Notes under the pieces: generated by a model
What the model was told of the DNA's origin: nothing
What the model saw: only the letters and a program-made list of their open reading frames with translations
Databases searched by the model: none
Shown: in pieces, positions 22,330 through 32,543 of the stretch
How the letters are laid out: each line of letters begins with the position of its first letter
Position numbering within the stretch: the first letter of the stretch is position 1
Origin: Favolaschia claudopus
Lineage: Eukaryota > Basidiomycota > Agaricomycetes > Agaricales > Mycenaceae
Direction: 5' to 3'
NCBI GenBank assembly: GCA_037176885.1
Contig: JAWWNJ010000081.1
Span: forward strand, 124,001 to 188,000
DNA length: 64,000 bases
Translations under genes and position numbers: made by a program

Positions 22330-25300
22330 AGCTAAACATCGAGCTTGCGCAGGAAGTGTAAGTCAGGGTATCGAGAACGGATTCCATGGAGCGAGGAAAC
22401 AACCGCATGCACAGTCATAACCGATCACGGAATTGAAGGTTCAAGGCAGAGACCACACGGGAGGGAGGCCGTTGGAAGAGGCAAAACGCAACGTACTGAG
22501 AGTCTCGATTTCATATCCTGGAATCTTCAACTCAGCAACGAGCCATGTGGAAAGGAGGTATTTTCTTGAAACAAAAAACATGAGGACGAGACGACTGGAA
22601 CGGACAGCGGCGGGATGGGAAAGGATTTGCGTGCGTGAGCGTATCCAAGAATTTCTTGAAGCAAAAACATGATGACGAGAAGACAGGAACTGACGGCGGC
22701 GGGAAGGGGACTTGAAGAAACTCAAGGAAAATATACGTGCCTGACCGTATCCCTTGGACTCTTGGAGGTCTTTGAACGAGTCAGAACCACTTGCAAGTGA
22801 AACAATACGAGAAGATGAAGGGAGAGCCGGAGAGGAAAAGAAGGTATGAATGTCACGATCACACTGGCATGAGGTGACGCGTTTGCGTTGCACGGCCAGG
22901 AAATTATTTTGGCAGCTTTGCACTTCCCTCAAATAGCAAATCGCTAGCTCACTGCTGCAAAACAAATCAATTGTCCGTGTTACTTCCTATCATACGTACA
23001 AAGAAATGACACGAAATATTATGAAAACAAATGCTAACGAGTCCCAAACGAGTCCTACGACTCCTACCACTTATAAGTATGCGTACAAACGGCCGATACT
23101 GCCCAGTAGCGCAGTAACAGGATCCCGCCCAGCGCGCTGGTGCCGCATCCAGGGTTGCTGCCCGTCGTGTAGTTAGAGTTGGCGTAGAGCCAGGGGTCAA
23201 AGAACTCGAGGGCAAAGCGAAGACGGCCGTCCAACGCCGCAGATACACCCCACAGACACAGAGCGAGCATACGACAAGGCGGGGGTAACGAGGTGCTTCA
23301 CCCCCGACCGTACCAAATGTATGGAAATGTTAGGCACTCCAAGCCTTCTCTTCTTCCTCGCTCCTCGCCGCTACCGCACAAGAACACACGCCCAGGAGCG
23401 ATAATGCCGGCGGCAACCCAACCCCGATCCCCTCCACAACTCCCCGCCCCTCCGCTCCCTCCTCCCATCTCCCCACCCTCAATCCCTATCCTCACCCGTC
23501 CCAACGCAGCGATCATAACAAAGAAACCACATCGCAAAGAAGTCGATGCAAGTGCCGCAAGCGAAGGAAAAAGACGACAAGAAGACGGAGGACAAGGCGG
23601 CGCACAGCTCCCCCAGGCGTAGAGAGTACGACACACCACGCCGGCCATAGATGGGCACGACCACCCCACAGGACCACAAAGCGCCCACCCGTGCACGAAA
23701 TTCGGCGTCCCTTCGTCAATACACCACATTCTGCACCGCCTTCTTCCTCGGTATACCACATCGGCGCCGCCACGAAGGCAATGACGAAGGGTTGGTGAGA
23801 GAAGTGGAAGGAGGGGGAGGAGAGTAAGAGAATGGGGGGAAGGAGGAGGGAGCAGCGCGAGGAGGGGAACGGGAAGAGAAAGAAAGAAGGGCGTCTACGG
23901 CGACAGGCCGTAGACACCCCGTCAGACCGAAGCGAAGCGACCTCACGAGCTCCAACTACACACTCCAAGGCTCGAGGTGTGTCTATAGCGACGCTGGCCC
24001 AAAAAAGACGAAGAATTACAAGAATAGGAACAAAAGAAGAATAGAAAGAGAAACAAGAGAAGAGGTGGCGAGTAATCAGATGGATGGAGAAATGTAAGGG
24101 AAGGGTTTAGAGGGAAGGAGGGTACGGGGGACGCGTGAAGAAAAGGAAGGGGACGGAGAGGGCGGAGAAGGAGGTCAAAGAGGGCGGAGCAGGGCGGGGA
24201 AGGTCGAAGAGAGCGGAGAAGCGGAAAAGAGGGTGTCAGACCTCGTGCCCATACATATACATATGGAAAATCCCACCGCAGGGGGAGGGAGATCAAGAAC
24301 AGTCCGTGGCTGCCAAACACGTTCGTATCCCTCGCAGAGAAGAGAATATACACCCATCCTTGCCGACAAGTCCCGGCGCCTCTCCCCCTCCCCTCAACGC
24401 CTCTCTCTCTCTCCGAAAACAAGGAGCGAAAGAAAAGGGAGAAGATCTAGGAGAACCACAACCGCTGCCCTCGAGCACGCTCAGGCTGGGGTTGGCTTCA
24501 AGCTTGAGCTGAGCTTGAGTGGATTTGGAGCCAGGCAGGGGTGGGGTTGAGGATTTTGGGGGGGAGTGATGAGGTGGGAGAGGCGGTCGGTCGGTGATCA
24601 GGGCGATCTGCGAGTGTGAGTGAGAGCAAGTCTAGGGGTGAGAGAAAGAGCGAGAGGAAGGGCACATACATACGATGTGACAGAGGCGACTAGCAGCTCG
24701 TACCATCGACCGCCCCCACCGGGAGAAGATCTGCACGTCCCCGCCCTGCACCTTGACGTCGGGGTATCCGCGGCCGGAAGCGTTGAAGAGACTTTGGTGG
24801 TGGAGAGGCTGGGCGGTGAGGAAGGCGGAGGATTGGTACTCGTCGGCGACTATGAATCCCAATTTCGTCAGAACAAAAGACAAGGAGAAACAGTGAAGCA
24901 ATACATACCACCCAATAGGTCGAGGAACCGCCAGACGAGAAGGACGACCCGTCTCGGGGGAGATGAAACGCCGTGAACAGAGCCGACGGAGGCGACGAAG
25001 GGACAAACGCCCGGGGAAGGCTTTCTTCGGCAGCTAGCTCAGCGGAGAACGATTGCCGGCGAGACTATCCGACCTCATCCCCCATCGCCCGAGACGAAGC
25101 CGTATGCCTCACAAGACCTGCTGTACCCGACGTCAACGACGACTCGGAAGATGAAAGAAGAGAAGAAGAGAAAGAAAGAATTGAGGACGTACAAAACGGG
25201 AGCCTTGCGCATAATCAGATCCGTCTGAATTCTCCCTCGCGCGATAGGAAGTTCGCGATGTCGAGGAATCGACGGAGGTCGTCGTCGTTGGAGGCATGCT

Positions 25301-27262
25301 GGAGGCGCAGAAGGAGAGGTTGACCGCAGGAGAGGAAGGGGCTTTCTTTGGGGATGGAGAGAACGGGCTTGAGGGAGCCGGCGGGGTTGTGGAAGGTCGT
25401 GGCTGGGCAGAGGGAAGAACGATTTCATGGGGATCACTTCAAACGAAGCCGGGAGAAGAGACGTACTGCAAGCGGCGATATGAGCGACCTCGACGGGGAG
25501 GGAGTACGAGCAACAGCAATCTTCCTCCTGGAAGCGTCGTGCTCGAAGGTGTCATTCATACTTGACCGCAAACATCTTGTTCGCCTTGGACACGAGAACG
25601 CTGAGGGAGAGCCGAAGGACATCGTTGCCGAAAAACCATGCGAGTCGAGTCAGACGGTGGGCGCGAGGAAGGCGTCTCAGACAAACCTAAATGCACGCGA
25701 TGAGAATGTAGGGGAAAATGGAGGGAACCAACCTCGTACAACCGAATCGAGGGTTGGTCAATGGTGGAGTGCACGACGAAGGCGATTGATGTGGACGACG
25801 CGCATGTTGTGTTGCGGTGGAGGGCGGACGGAGCAGTCGCCGAGGCAGAGGTAGACGGCGTAGGTGACCGAGGACCAGGTGGGGTTGCACTTGCGCGCAC
25901 CGCAGTCGAAGCAGGTCTGTGTGAAGAATCGATTTGAAAATTGTCAGTCTATAGCTAGTGGATTGTAAGGAAGAGACGACGCACCTTATTAATATTATCC
26001 TTCTGAACGCGGAGGACGGCAAAGAAGCGGTCGCTCTCTTGCTTGGATACTTGGCCGCTCATCGTTTCTGGCGTTGGGTTGATCGCTGCAATCCACGACG
26101 CCGACGTGGAACACCCAAAGCAGGTGTACAGCCACATTGATGTTGATGGCTTCACCCATTGCCAATTGGCAACACCTTTCGCGACGCCCGCCAAATAGCA
26201 GCCTCGCCGTTTCTTCTCTTTTCGTCGACTCGCTTCTCACTGTCTCTGCACCGCTTCCCCGCGTCTACACTGTCCATTTGAAAGACGTCCGCCCCTTTTC
26301 GACTCCAATCTCGAACTCACGCCCATCGTCTCCGCCTCAAATTGACGCCGCTATCGTCTCACTATACCTACGCCCTCCGTGCCCACACCCACCATTCGAA
26401 GCGCTCTGTCCGCCGCACTCCTCACCCTCTCTCTGCTCTATTTTACTTCAAGCACGGCATCGCCTCGCATCGCCTTCTCTCTTCGCCACTTCCCCCCACA
26501 ACGAAATCAGCACCGTCCTCTCTCTCCCATACACGACGCGTCCCATCCGCCTCATCTTCTCCTCATCCGCCGACAGCCACTCCATATTGACTGCCCACCC
26601 TTTGTCTCGCCGTCAACGCTCTCGAAGACGACCCCCGACTCTTTCCTCGACGCCACGTCATTCGCTCACCCCGCACCTCCGCCTCCCCGACATGTCACCA
26701 CGCCCACTCATGCTCCTCCTCCTCCCCTCAACGCGACTTCCTCGTATGTCGCCTCAAATCAACCTCAACAGTTTTTGAATCACCACCGCTCCTCCCGCTC
26801 ATCCATTCCATCTACGACGCCCTCCTCACCCCACCACTTCTCAACGTCTACGCTCCATCATGATCGCATACCCCGTCGCTCCTCCACTGTCTCTCTCGAT
26901 CGGACTGCGGCCGTCCCGCAATCGAGCCTCCCTCCTCACGTCCAGGTCCGTGCGTGCGAACCACCGCTGGTCGGAATCGACGGTAGCGGAGGCACGGAGA
27001 GTCGGCGGTAGCCTATCCGCATCACACCCAGTCAACCAATACAATCGACTTGCATACTACTACCAGTCCACTGCACGGGTCGGAACGAATATAGTAATCA
27101 AAAGATAAATCCTAGTCTGGTTAAGTAGTCTGAATCCAATCGAATCGGAATCAAGTTGAATTGAATAGACAAGGACAAGGAGAGTCAGATGCGCTTACTT
27201 GAGGGACACATCACAATTTAATGACAAAAAACAACAAAAAAAACCCGATGCATGACCAAAAT
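22330..27262 (-). repeat. right arm of large inverted duplication
   Basis: Read on the minus strand, this repeats the order of the left arm (27090 to 22900 matching about 11072 to 15330). It then continues (22930-22330) into the dispersed repeat also found at 2187-3840. Upstream of the ArfGAP remnant, both arms share the unrelated segment 26140-27050 / 11140-12110, which the intact ArfGAP copy lacks. Confidence 0.68.
23100..26062 (-). pseudogene. mosaic ArfGAP/sedolisin pseudogene, right copy
   Basis: ArfGAP exon 1 is intact in frame ([20 protein letters not shown], ending at a good donor). Exon 2 keeps CFDCGAR and the CLGDC region but has small insertions that break the frame. Sedolisin-like segments follow: the propeptide-type region (25640-25480), FSSGGSSTYW near 24940, YQSSAFLTAQ, LFNASGRGYPDV and VDGTSC followed by a stop (about 24700), and finally FFDPWLYANSNYTTGSNPGC at about 23200-23130. 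The last block matches the PWLY / GSNPGCGT signature of fungal tripeptidyl-peptidases. Several stops separate the blocks. Confidence 0.68.
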
Positions 27263-27356
27263 TCAGACGCGGGGACTCGAACCCCGTTATGCCCACAATT
27301 TTCGGGAATTATGCCTATAACACTCGAAGGGGCTGCACTCCCTGCGCGACATCCGA
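27263..27356 (-). repeat. tRNA-like segment, copy 3
   Basis: Minus-strand copy with acceptor-type stem TCGGATG/CGTCTGA (a compensated G-T pair), D-arm-like GCGC-AGGGA-GTGC and the same T-arm with B-box. Confidence 0.58.
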
Positions 27357-27612
27357 TGTTCAAAGTTCAACAGTTGAGTTATGTAGATATTTTGAGCTGC
27401 TGTGCTGATTGAATATCGAGGCAGCAATCCAAGAACTCGAGTCAGGAAATCAGTGTCGTTTGAAGTTTGTCAACTGCTTAGATTCTGGTTGGCTCGAATC
27501 GAAATCGCGTTGAATTAGATAAAACAATCGCGGGGACATAACTTGCTTGAGGAATACGGCAACTTGAACCGTACAATGCAAAATGGTTCAACGCTGCATG
27601 AGATCCCAACCA

Positions 27613-27709
27613 TTCGAACGCGAGGACTCGAATCCCGTCATGCCCCAAATTTCATTCATGTGCAAGTCCATATCAAGGTAATGGGCTGCGCCCCCGGCGC
27701 GACGTCCGA
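27613..27709 (-). repeat. tRNA-like segment, copy 4
   Basis: Minus-strand copy 350 bp from copy 3. The acceptor-type stem has one mismatch on the 3' side, and the T-arm loop is intact with one stem change. Confidence 0.55.
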
Positions 27710-27953
27710 TGTTCAACAATCGAATTGAGCGGAATTATGTACTTCCCGGGTCCCGAAACCGCTGTGCTAATCGAATATTGAGGCAGCAATTCAAGAACCC
27801 AAGTCAAGCACTCATGAACGTATGTCTTCGAGAGACTGGACATACCTGAATGCTCTAATCAAAAAAGTCAGACCGAGAACAAAAAACAATCAGACTGTGA
27901 ACAGAAAGAATCGCCTTGCAAGTAAAAAAATTCATCCTCGATACATGCGGAAT

Positions 27954-28030
27954 TCGGACGCGGGGACTCGAACCCCGTCATACCCCCAAATCAGTCAACT
28001 TTTAGGGCTGCGCTCTTTGGGCGACGTCCA
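27954..28030 (-). repeat. tRNA-like segment, copy 5 (77 nt, compact)
   Basis: Minus-strand copy 341 bp from copy 4. It is the shortest version, close to normal tRNA length, with intact acceptor 3' side and T-arm and a CCC/GGG middle stem. The D-arm-like part has changed (GCCC-AAAGA-GCGC). Confidence 0.55.
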
Positions 28031-28206
28031 GTGGGTTTAGTTGAGTTAAGTATCAGGGCCTGATCGGGTGCCCGTAAATGTGCCATAAATTACGCATCAG
28101 ACATAAAGTCACTGGTGACATATTGTGACTGACTGTGACGAGCCGTGTCTCCGCCTTCTCGACGCGTCGTCGCGTCTATTCTTCGACTTCTTGCGGCTGA
28201 TTCACC

Positions 28207-29554
28207 ATGCCTATCAATGCTGTTGTTCTCTCTCGTCCACGCAAGCGTTTGACTACACTATCTCACCTGCAACGGCGCCGTACTGCAACACATATTGCTC
28301 TCATTGCTGTCGCCTTCTTCGCATCGGATCTACTTGCCAGCAGTGTCCCGAGACCGTTAAATACTTCTATCCTCACTGGACAGCTCTGGCTAGATGAAAT
28401 TCTGCTAGGAAACCCCACCCGTTGCCATGATCAGATAGGAATGTCTGCTCTTGAGTTCTCACTCCTCTGGGCTGAACTGGCGGCAATGGGAGAACTGGAG
28501 AACAGTCGGTTTATGTCGGCAGAGGAGAAGCTTGCTATCTTTGTCTACTTCATGGTTCATGGAAGCAGCCAGCGCGAACTCCAGGAGAGGTTTCAGCATT
28601 CTGGAGATACGATAAGTCGGTGCGTACCTTGCAAATCTTCTCTGTTTTATGGCTGTCTGAGAGTTCCCCTAGCTACATCAACGACCTCCTCATCACTTTC
28701 ACCTCCGATTTCTACGACAAATACGTCCCTGATCCTGTTGACGAAACCCCCGAGGAAATCAGAGACGACGATCGCTTCTATCCATACTTCAAATACGCCC
28801 GTGGCTCTGCTGACGGCGTTCATTTCGATTTCTGGGCGCTGCTTGCAGATATAACCCGCTACCGCGACCGGCACGGCAAAGTTTCCCAAAATACTCTGGC
28901 GGCTTGCGATCAAAAGAAGCGCTTTCTCTATGTTATGCCTGGGTTTGAGGGTACAGCTGCCGATGGACTGTTGTTTGAACACGCACGACGAAACGGATTT
29001 TCGCTCCCGCATGGACGTTACTTTCTGGCTGATGCAGGCTTCCCTAACTGCGATATGCTCATGACTCCTTACCGTGGTGTACGCTATCATCTCAAAGAAT
29101 GGAAGGAGGGGGATCAGCAGTGAGTCCTTCCAAGATGTATCAGCGTGGTTTATTCAATGAGCACGTTTCAAGGCCACGAACCCGTCAAGAGCTCTTCAAC
29201 TTGCGGCATGCACAGCTGCGACAGGTAATTGAATGTGTCTTCGGTATTTTGAAGAGGCGTTTCAAGGTTCTCAAATCCTGCCCGGAATTCGGGTACGAGC
29301 AGCAGGCACTCATTGTGGGTGCAGCCGCTGCACTTCATAATTTTATTTCAGTTCATGCGCCCATCAACAATCTCCCAGATGACGAACCGTACGACGTAGA
29401 TGGAGACACATTCTTTGCTGGCGGCGCCGACGTGGATCCAAATAATGCATATGCAATCACCAACGCAGAGAGAACTCGAGCTGACGAGCGTCGTGATAGA
29501 ATTTCCTCCGCAATGTGGAGGGATTACATCGTGGATCGGCCAGAATTGCAGTAA
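28207..29554 (+). CDS. Harbinger-type DDE transposase
   Basis: Exons 28207-28619, 28673-29119 and 29173-29554, with both introns in phase (53 nt each), 413 residues. The N-terminal helical region includes FMSAEEKLAIFVYFMVHGSS and RELQERFQHSGDTISRYIND, a helix-turn-helix-like segment. The catalytic DDE_4-type domain follows, with the first Asp in SADGVHF, the second in FLADAGFPN and the Glu in RQVIECVFGILKRRFKVL. These are the residues expected for HARBI1-like nucleases, which excise and insert the element with the help of the Myb-like partner. No inactivating change is seen. Confidence 0.88.
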
Positions 29555-29741
29555 ATATGTGTTTGTATTTTGGTGGCAGCTACACGATGGATTGCGGAAT
29601 GTACAACAACTTATGCTATGGTTTCTATTGTGATACGAAGTACAGTGAAATGCGACAAAGGGAAGGCAAACAATGCGAATGCGAAAGCGAAGCTACAGAA
29701 AGAAATTGAGTGCAAACAATGCAAAGTGGGACGAGCCGAAC

Positions 29742-31047
29742 CTAGAAATCCAACAACCCGGCATCCTCCAAGATGCCTTCAACGATGCCGATGCGGCGAG
29801 AACGATCTCCTTCCAAGATAAACACGCGAGCAAGAGCAGCGTCACCACACAATTGTTTCGATACAGCACGATAGAGTCGTCCGCGGGGGTCGTCAGGAAG
29901 AAGTGTCTTGTCCTTTAGAATCTCAACGACTTGGTCAACATGGCGAAGGTCTTCCGAGGTAACAATTGGCTGTCCGACCGCAGCTGAGAGATTGTCGATA
30001 GAACGCGCGATCTGGCTTCCTGCCTCGGCGTTGCGACGGGCATTCCCAGAGCTTGTGCGTCCGCGCTTGGAAGGGCGCTTGCCCGAGGCCTTGCTGTTTT
30101 CAGAGTCGCTGGTTTCGTCTTCGCTGGGGGCACGTTCACGGCGCTTTGATGCTTTGCGCGGGATCTGTATCACATCAGAAAAGAGACGCAAGTAGGCGGA
30201 AATGGCTTACCGTAGCCAACTCATCATCAAATTCACCAGCTGGTTGAGACGCGGGACCGGGAGCAGCAGGGGGACCGGGAGCGGAAGCGGGAGCGGCAGG
30301 ACTGGGAGGAGTGCGTGGGGAATGGGGAGAATTGGGTGGAGGGTTGTCAATGGAACCGAGATTAGTGTCGACATCATCCAGAGGGGTGCGCAAGGCGCTG
30401 GAAGAGGGAGTAGAAGCGGCGGGAGTCCCAGAAGCAGCAGTTGTCGCAGTCAGCACCTTCTTCTTTGGTTTGCGTTTGCCGAGCATCGTAACGTTCCTTC
30501 CCGTTGCCTTGTTGACTGCGCCAGAAAAGAGCTCGTCGAGCTCGGTCCAGTAGGGGCAGGATGTTGTAAAGCACGCCTCGTATTTGCTGCCACGAACCTG
30601 TAGTTGTAGATGAGATAATGAAGGTCAAAAGACCGTCGGACACGCACCCGTATAAAATCCTCGACATACTCGTCCGTATTTGTCGCGTACTTCAACTCAT
30701 CATCCCACCCACTACCTGAGAACCCTTTGACAAAAATGTACAGCTCATACTTCGTCTTCAGCTACAATGTCGCGGGTGTTATCGACAACTATGGATGAAG
30801 AGACCCGAGTACGCACATTTGAAAGCTTGTTTTGACACTTCCCGGCATCTTTCTTGGGATCTGCGCTGGGGTTGGCAGTAGCGACAGCGGTCACAGCGAG
30901 GGTCCAGCCTTGAGGTCGGAAGCCATTCCCACTCATGTATTTCGCCTTCTTTGCGTCGTCCAAGCCGGAGAAAAGAGCCTTGACTTCAGCATCATTCCAG
31001 ATGGCATTTTTACGAGCAGCAGGGGTGTCGTCGGTGTCGAGAGACAT
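29742..31047 (-). CDS. Harbinger Myb/SANT-like DNA-binding protein
   Basis: Minus strand, four exons with introns near 30768-30817, 30602-30650 and 30165-30210. The N-terminal Myb/SANT-like domain (WNDAEVKALFSGLDDAKKA, GFRPQGWTLAV, CQNKLSNLKTKYELY) is the type found in Harbinger partner proteins that bind subterminal repeats and carry the transposase into the nucleus. A Pro/Ala/Ser-rich linker follows (PRTPPSPAAPASAPGPPAAP). A basic, nuclear-localisation-like stretch (RKASKRRERAPSED, KRPSKRGRT) precedes a C-terminal helical part ending GILEDAGLLDF. The ATG at 31047 is 159 nt inside the right end of the element. Confidence 0.8.
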
Positions 31048-31205
31048 GTGGAAGGGACCAAGATAGAGATAGTTTCTGTAGGAGACCTATAGTACGAGTA
31101 GAACGATAGAGGTAGAGGCAAGAAGAATCGTGCGTGACAAATGACGTGACAAATTACGGGCCTCGGAATTATTTATGGGAAATTTACGGGCACCCGATCA
31201 GGCCC

Positions 31206-31433
31206 TCATATATAGGTACCTTAGCCCTTGTACCAATTTGATATCGAGGCAGCAATGTTGAATCCAAAAATCTGAGGCAAAGGATTACCACCGTTTGTCC
31301 AAGAACTGTTTCAATTTGTCGGTGAACGAGAAGAAAACCAATCAGTTTGAGAGTAAGTACTCGAGGATCATTACAGCAAATTGACCCCTACAATAAAAAA
31401 ATTCATTAACACATGTGCGCTTTGCCATTCGAA
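31206..31433 (-). repeat. remainder of the array spacer interrupted by Harbinger
   Basis: Downstream of the transposon the sequence resumes the spacer seen next to copies 3 and 4 (GATATCGAGGCAGCAAT at 31241 compares with GAATATCGAGGCAGCAAT at 27412). Removing the element gives a unit of about 331 bp, in line with the ~345-bp period. Confidence 0.7.
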
Positions 31434-31543
31434 TAGGACGCGAGGACTCGAACCCCGTCATGGTCATTCCCCCCATTTTGGAAAGTACAGTAGTTCGATT
31501 TCGAGAACATTCGAAGTGGCTGCGCTCCCTGCGCGACGTCCGA
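31434..31543 (-). repeat. tRNA-like segment, copy 6
   Basis: Minus-strand copy with the longest centre (110 nt in total). The D-arm-like GCGC-AGGGA-GCGC is intact, the T-arm has one stem change, and the acceptor 3' side carries one mismatch. Confidence 0.55.
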
Positions 31544-32061
31544 CTAGAGCTTGGATACCTAATTTAGATGGTCAGTCTTTGAAAAAGAACACACAAGAAA
31601 TGAACCTCCGAGGCCTCCTTCCAAGATCTCGCTAGCAATTGATTAACAGCTTCACACATCCGCTCGGCGCTCGTCTTCAAATTTTCGAGAGTGATACAGC
31701 TACTCCGAGTCAAATTCGAGTTCACAAACTATGCAAGTCGCTACGTCAACATGACAGAACCAGTGAACCGGACTGCAGCCCACTGGTCAACGTTCAACCG
31801 TGACCGTTTAGTACGCAGCGGAAACGGAACCCGCAGAATTCATTGACTGCTTTTCATCGTCATCTATTGCGCGCAGATTCTCCGCTATAGATAGATACTT
31901 ATAAGCATAAATACTCCTCAAATTTACCCCAACCGAATCTCTCACCTAACGCTTTCCCCTTGGCACTGGCACGTCAACAACAGAGAGTAAGTCCTAGCAT
32001 TCATAGCGGCCAGAGTCGAATGTAACCTCAGTTCCACAGATCTCACTACAACGAGCCGAAC
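31544..32061. other. intergenic, promoter region of next gene
   Basis: No gene seen. An intron-like 5' leader (GTAAGT at 31988, CAG at 32038) just before the ATG suggests a spliced 5' UTR. Confidence 0.4.
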
Positions 32062-32427
32062 ATGTCCCGAACCGCCACCGGCAGCATCCTCTGCCTCAAC
32101 GGCACCAAATTCGCCGCCCTCTTCTCTATCAGCGGCGGCGGCGAAGCAGGTGAACAAAATTATCGTTTCACCGGAAGCATAGATTCAGAGGACACACCCA
32201 CCCCATTCGACGTTCCCGAAGCCACTTTGACCTTTGACAATATTGCGCAGCTCAGTGGCGAGCAGAGGTTTACAGGGAATCTTGGAAGAGAGGGTGCCAC
32301 GGTGACGATTGAAATCGAGAATGGGGTTGTGGCAAGTGGGTCTTTTAATAAGGAGATTGGAAAGGCTAGTGTTGAGCCTGCGAGGCGGGTTAGCGGGACG
32401 GGGAATTGGACGGCGTCTTCGAGTTGA
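32062..32427 (+). CDS. small hypothetical protein, beta-rich
   Basis: A single exon encodes 121 residues, starting in a good context after a spliced-looking leader. The sequence alternates hydrophobic and polar residues (ATGSILCLNGTKFAALFSIS, YRFTGSIDSED, ATLTFDNIAQLSGEQRFTGN, ATVTIEIENGVVASGSFN), suggesting a compact beta-sandwich. It has no signal peptide and a single cysteine. I do not recognise the family with certainty; similar small proteins occur in other agaricomycetes, as far as I recall. Confidence 0.62.
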   Translation: MSRTATGSILCLNGTKFAALFSISGGGEAGEQNYRFTGSIDSEDTPTPFDVPEATLTFDNIAQLSGEQRFTGNLGREGATVTIEIENGVVASGSFNKEIGKASVEPARRVSGTGNWTASSS

Positions 32428-32543
32428 TTTGGGTAGTATTTGCTAGATGAACGAGGGCTGATAGCTTGGAAAGAACAAGCACATACTCGTATATGTTGTA
32501 ACAGCTGATACTATACATATTGTACAGAACCAATGAAAGAAAA

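Larger units (their letters stand above)
28056..31205 (+). mobile_element. PIF/Harbinger DNA transposon, complete
   Basis: Perfect 24-bp terminal inverted repeats begin GGGCCTGATCGGGTGC (28056-28079 and 31182-31205), flanked by the 3-bp direct repeat TCA (28053-28055, 31206-31208). PIF/Harbinger elements make 3-bp duplications, usually TWA. The element carries the two genes typical of the superfamily in convergent orientation: a DDE transposase (+) and a Myb/SANT-like DNA-binding protein (-). Both look intact, and the TIRs have no mismatches, so it may be recently active. It sits in the spacer of a tRNA-like array unit. Confidence 0.9.

Noticed and set aside
28620..29123. Separate gene starting at 28620
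   Set aside because: It is exon 2 of the Harbinger transposase; the splice at 28619/28673 joins it in phase.
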